Assembly (NCBI GenBank): GCA_012800465.1
Contig: JAAZJI010000198.1
Coordinates: 1 to 6,435 of the forward strand
Reading direction: 5' to 3'
DNA from: Spirochaetales bacterium
Lineage (GTDB): Bacteria > Spirochaetota > Spirochaetia > Sphaerochaetales > Sphaerochaetaceae
Length of the DNA: 6,435 nt
In this document: piece after piece, positions 5,255 to 6,435 of the stretch
Layout of the letters: each line of letters opens with the position of its first letter
How positions within the stretch are numbered: the first letter of the stretch is position 1
Program-made: the position numbers and the translations under genes
The notes under the pieces: generated by a model
Databases searched by the model: none
What the model saw: the letters and a program-made list of their open reading frames with translations, nothing else
What the model was told of the DNA's origin: nothing

Positions 5255-6435
5255 GGCTGCCCTTCCTCCAAACGCCTCAAGCCATAGGTCAGGGCGTCCT
5301 CCTTTCCGAAACCGCCCGCCTTCGTGACGATTCTCATCCCCTGATGGGGCCCCTCGGGCACGAGGGTGATGGGGATGCCGATATCCACCTCTCCGATGAT
5401 CTCCACTTCTTCGATTCCCAGCAACCTCATCAGTCCGTAGGCGGTCTCGCCTCCGCTGAGTAAGAGGTTTCTCACCCCGCTTTTCCCGATGATCTCAAGC
5501 GATATCTCCGAGAGGCGGTCCTTGATCAGCGCCCCGACCGCACCGTCGGCCAGACCCAGCGCTTTTCCCACTTCGATCGATTGTCGGAATACGGAACGGT
5601 CAAGGGCTGAAGTGAGGGTGAGGACCAGATCCTCTCCTCCTTTGAGAATGTGCACCCCCTGATCGATGATTGGAGCAAAGTCTCCCCCTTTGAGGATTGA
5701 AAGCACATCCAGCGCAAGGATGGCGACACCTCGGCTTCCGGCATATTCAAGCTGTGTCCTGCTTGCTTTGCTCAAGCTTGCAATGATTGCAAGAGATGGC
5801 TGCTTCGGGCGATCATACCGGATCAGTGCTCCGGCCAATCCGGCGCTGCCGACATACAGAATCCGCCCGCCGAGGCTTCCCGCCCACGTGACGGTCGCAA
5901 GAAGGTCGGCTTCCTCCTCGGCGTCGCAGACGACGACCCGTTTCTCCCCGAGCTGGGGGAATCTCTTGTTCCGAATGTCCTCCACCGGAAGGTGGACCGT
6001 CGGATACTCGGATGAGAAGAGGGTGAGGAGATTGTCCTCGGTGACGGGTTTGAGCGGATCGTGGGCGAACTCCGTATCAAGCAGCTTCACCGAGTCGACG
6101 AACACGGTCCCTCCCCTGCAGGTCCGCCCCATCTGTATGAACGCCGGAGCGACGAGGATCAGGTCGCTTTCCATCTTCTCGTCGATCGCCCGGATCTCTT
6201 CCAGGATATTCCCCCGAAGGGTCGAATCGATTTTTTTCAAGACGATGTCGTAGGAGTCGATATCAAGGTCCTCGATGAGGTCCCGGGTCATCCGGTACGC
6301 CTCCCCTCCCTCCCTGTTTCGGGACTCCGTGTCCAGGACGAACGAATTCCTCGTCCCTTTGGGGGAGGCGAAGCCGATGGTCGTCGGAAGGCCGCGGTGC
6401 GCCAGTTCAAGAGCGCTGTCGTTCGATCCGGTGAA
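5251..6435 (-). CDS. Four-carbon acid sugar kinase family protein (DUF1537), N-terminus cut by window edge
   Basis: This ATP-dependent kinase of the DUF1537 family phosphorylates acid sugars such as D-threonate or 3-oxo-tetronate at O4. The window holds 394 residues up to the TGA, and the frame is open to the right edge. The first visible residues are FTGSND, matching the family N-terminal DDxTGxxD substrate motif, so only about ten residues are missing. Counting from there, KIDSTLRGN (68-76), APAFIQMGRT (96-105), DTEFAHDP (119-126), GSAGLAGAL (196-204), the nucleotide-binding SGGETA (327-332) and KAGGFG (372-377) are all family marks. A Met at 6289-6291 is internal, not the start, because the conserved N-terminal motif lies before it. 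Overlap with pdxA by four bases indicates an operon. With a PdxA partner, and with no visible tetronate dehydrogenase, OtnI isomerase or OtnC decarboxylase, D-threonate kinase (DtnK type) is the likeliest activity. Confidence 0.87.
   Translation of the reverse strand, partial: FTGSNDSALELAHRGLPTTIGFASPKGTRNSFVLDTESRNREGGEAYRMTRDLIEDLDIDSYDIVLKKIDSTLRGNILEEIRAIDEKMESDLILVAPAFIQMGRTCRGGTVFVDSVKLLDTEFAHDPLKPVTEDNLLTLFSSEYPTVHLPVEDIRNKRFPQLGEKRVVVCDAEEEADLLATVTWAGSLGGRILYVGSAGLAGALIRYDRPKQPSLAIIASLSKASRTQLEYAGSRGVAILALDVLSILKGGDFAPIIDQGVHILKGGEDLVLTLTSALDRSVFRQSIEVGKALGLADGAVGALIKDRLSEISLEIIGKSGVRNLLLSGGETAYGLMRLLGIEEVEIIGEVDIGIPITLVPEGPHQGMRIVTKAGGFGKEDALTYGLRRLEEGQP
5264..5269 (-). promoter_or_regulatory. 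Ribosome binding site of pdxA inside the kinase gene
   Basis: On the minus strand GGAGGA lies 9 bases before the pdxA ATG, within the last codons of the kinase gene. It supports the ATG that overlaps the kinase stop as the true start. Confidence 0.65.

Noticed and set aside
4208..5287. Plus-strand open frame of 359 codons opposite pdxA
   Set aside because: It is antisense to a full-length PdxA homologue with all metal ligands. It has no recognisable motif and no ribosome binding site.

Overview
The window comes from a GC-rich bacterial chromosome. Its genes have strong AGGAGG-type ribosome binding sites, tight spacing and GC-rich third codon positions. The gene set is TRAP transporter, KdgT-type carrier, LarA-type nickel racemase, PdxA-type dehydrogenase and DUF1537 kinase. 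This points to an anaerobic or facultative heterotroph living on sugar acids. A spirochaete (Sphaerochaeta-like) or a clostridial-type host would fit, but nothing in the sequence fixes the taxon. There are no rRNA or tRNA genes, CRISPR arrays, insertion sequences or phage genes.

Layout. (1) 1-539, plus strand: the C-terminal part of a fused TRAP transporter permease that begins outside the window, followed by a hairpin terminator at 549-572. (2) 590-1087 and 1203-1625, minus strand: two small envelope proteins without clear homologues. One has two membrane helices, a Lys/Ala/Glu repeat and a small Cys/His tail. The other is a secreted protein with a signal peptide. (3) 1626-1744: a divergent regulatory region with a good promoter and a palindrome over its -10 element. 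(4) 1745-4201, plus strand: kdgT-like carrier and larA-like racemase, separated by a 78-base spacer that holds a 13-bp hairpin. (5) 4214-4233: a hairpin in the convergent gap. (6) 4289 to the right edge, minus strand: a DUF1537 acid-sugar kinase running in from the right and a pdxA-like dehydrogenase, with an ATGA start/stop overlap.

How the genes may work together. A DUF1537 kinase coupled to a PdxA homologue is the known arrangement for D-threonate catabolism: phosphorylation at O4, then oxidation and decarboxylation to dihydroxyacetone phosphate. Facing this pair is an operon with a sugar-acid carrier and a LarA-family enzyme that keeps the nickel-cofactor residues. LarA-family enzymes invert C2 of 2-hydroxyacids, and D-erythronate and D-threonate are C2 epimers. 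The most interesting reading is therefore a four-carbon sugar-acid module in which the LarA homologue acts as a tetronate 2-epimerase, feeding erythronate into the threonate route. The enzyme families are well supported; the epimerase role is inference.
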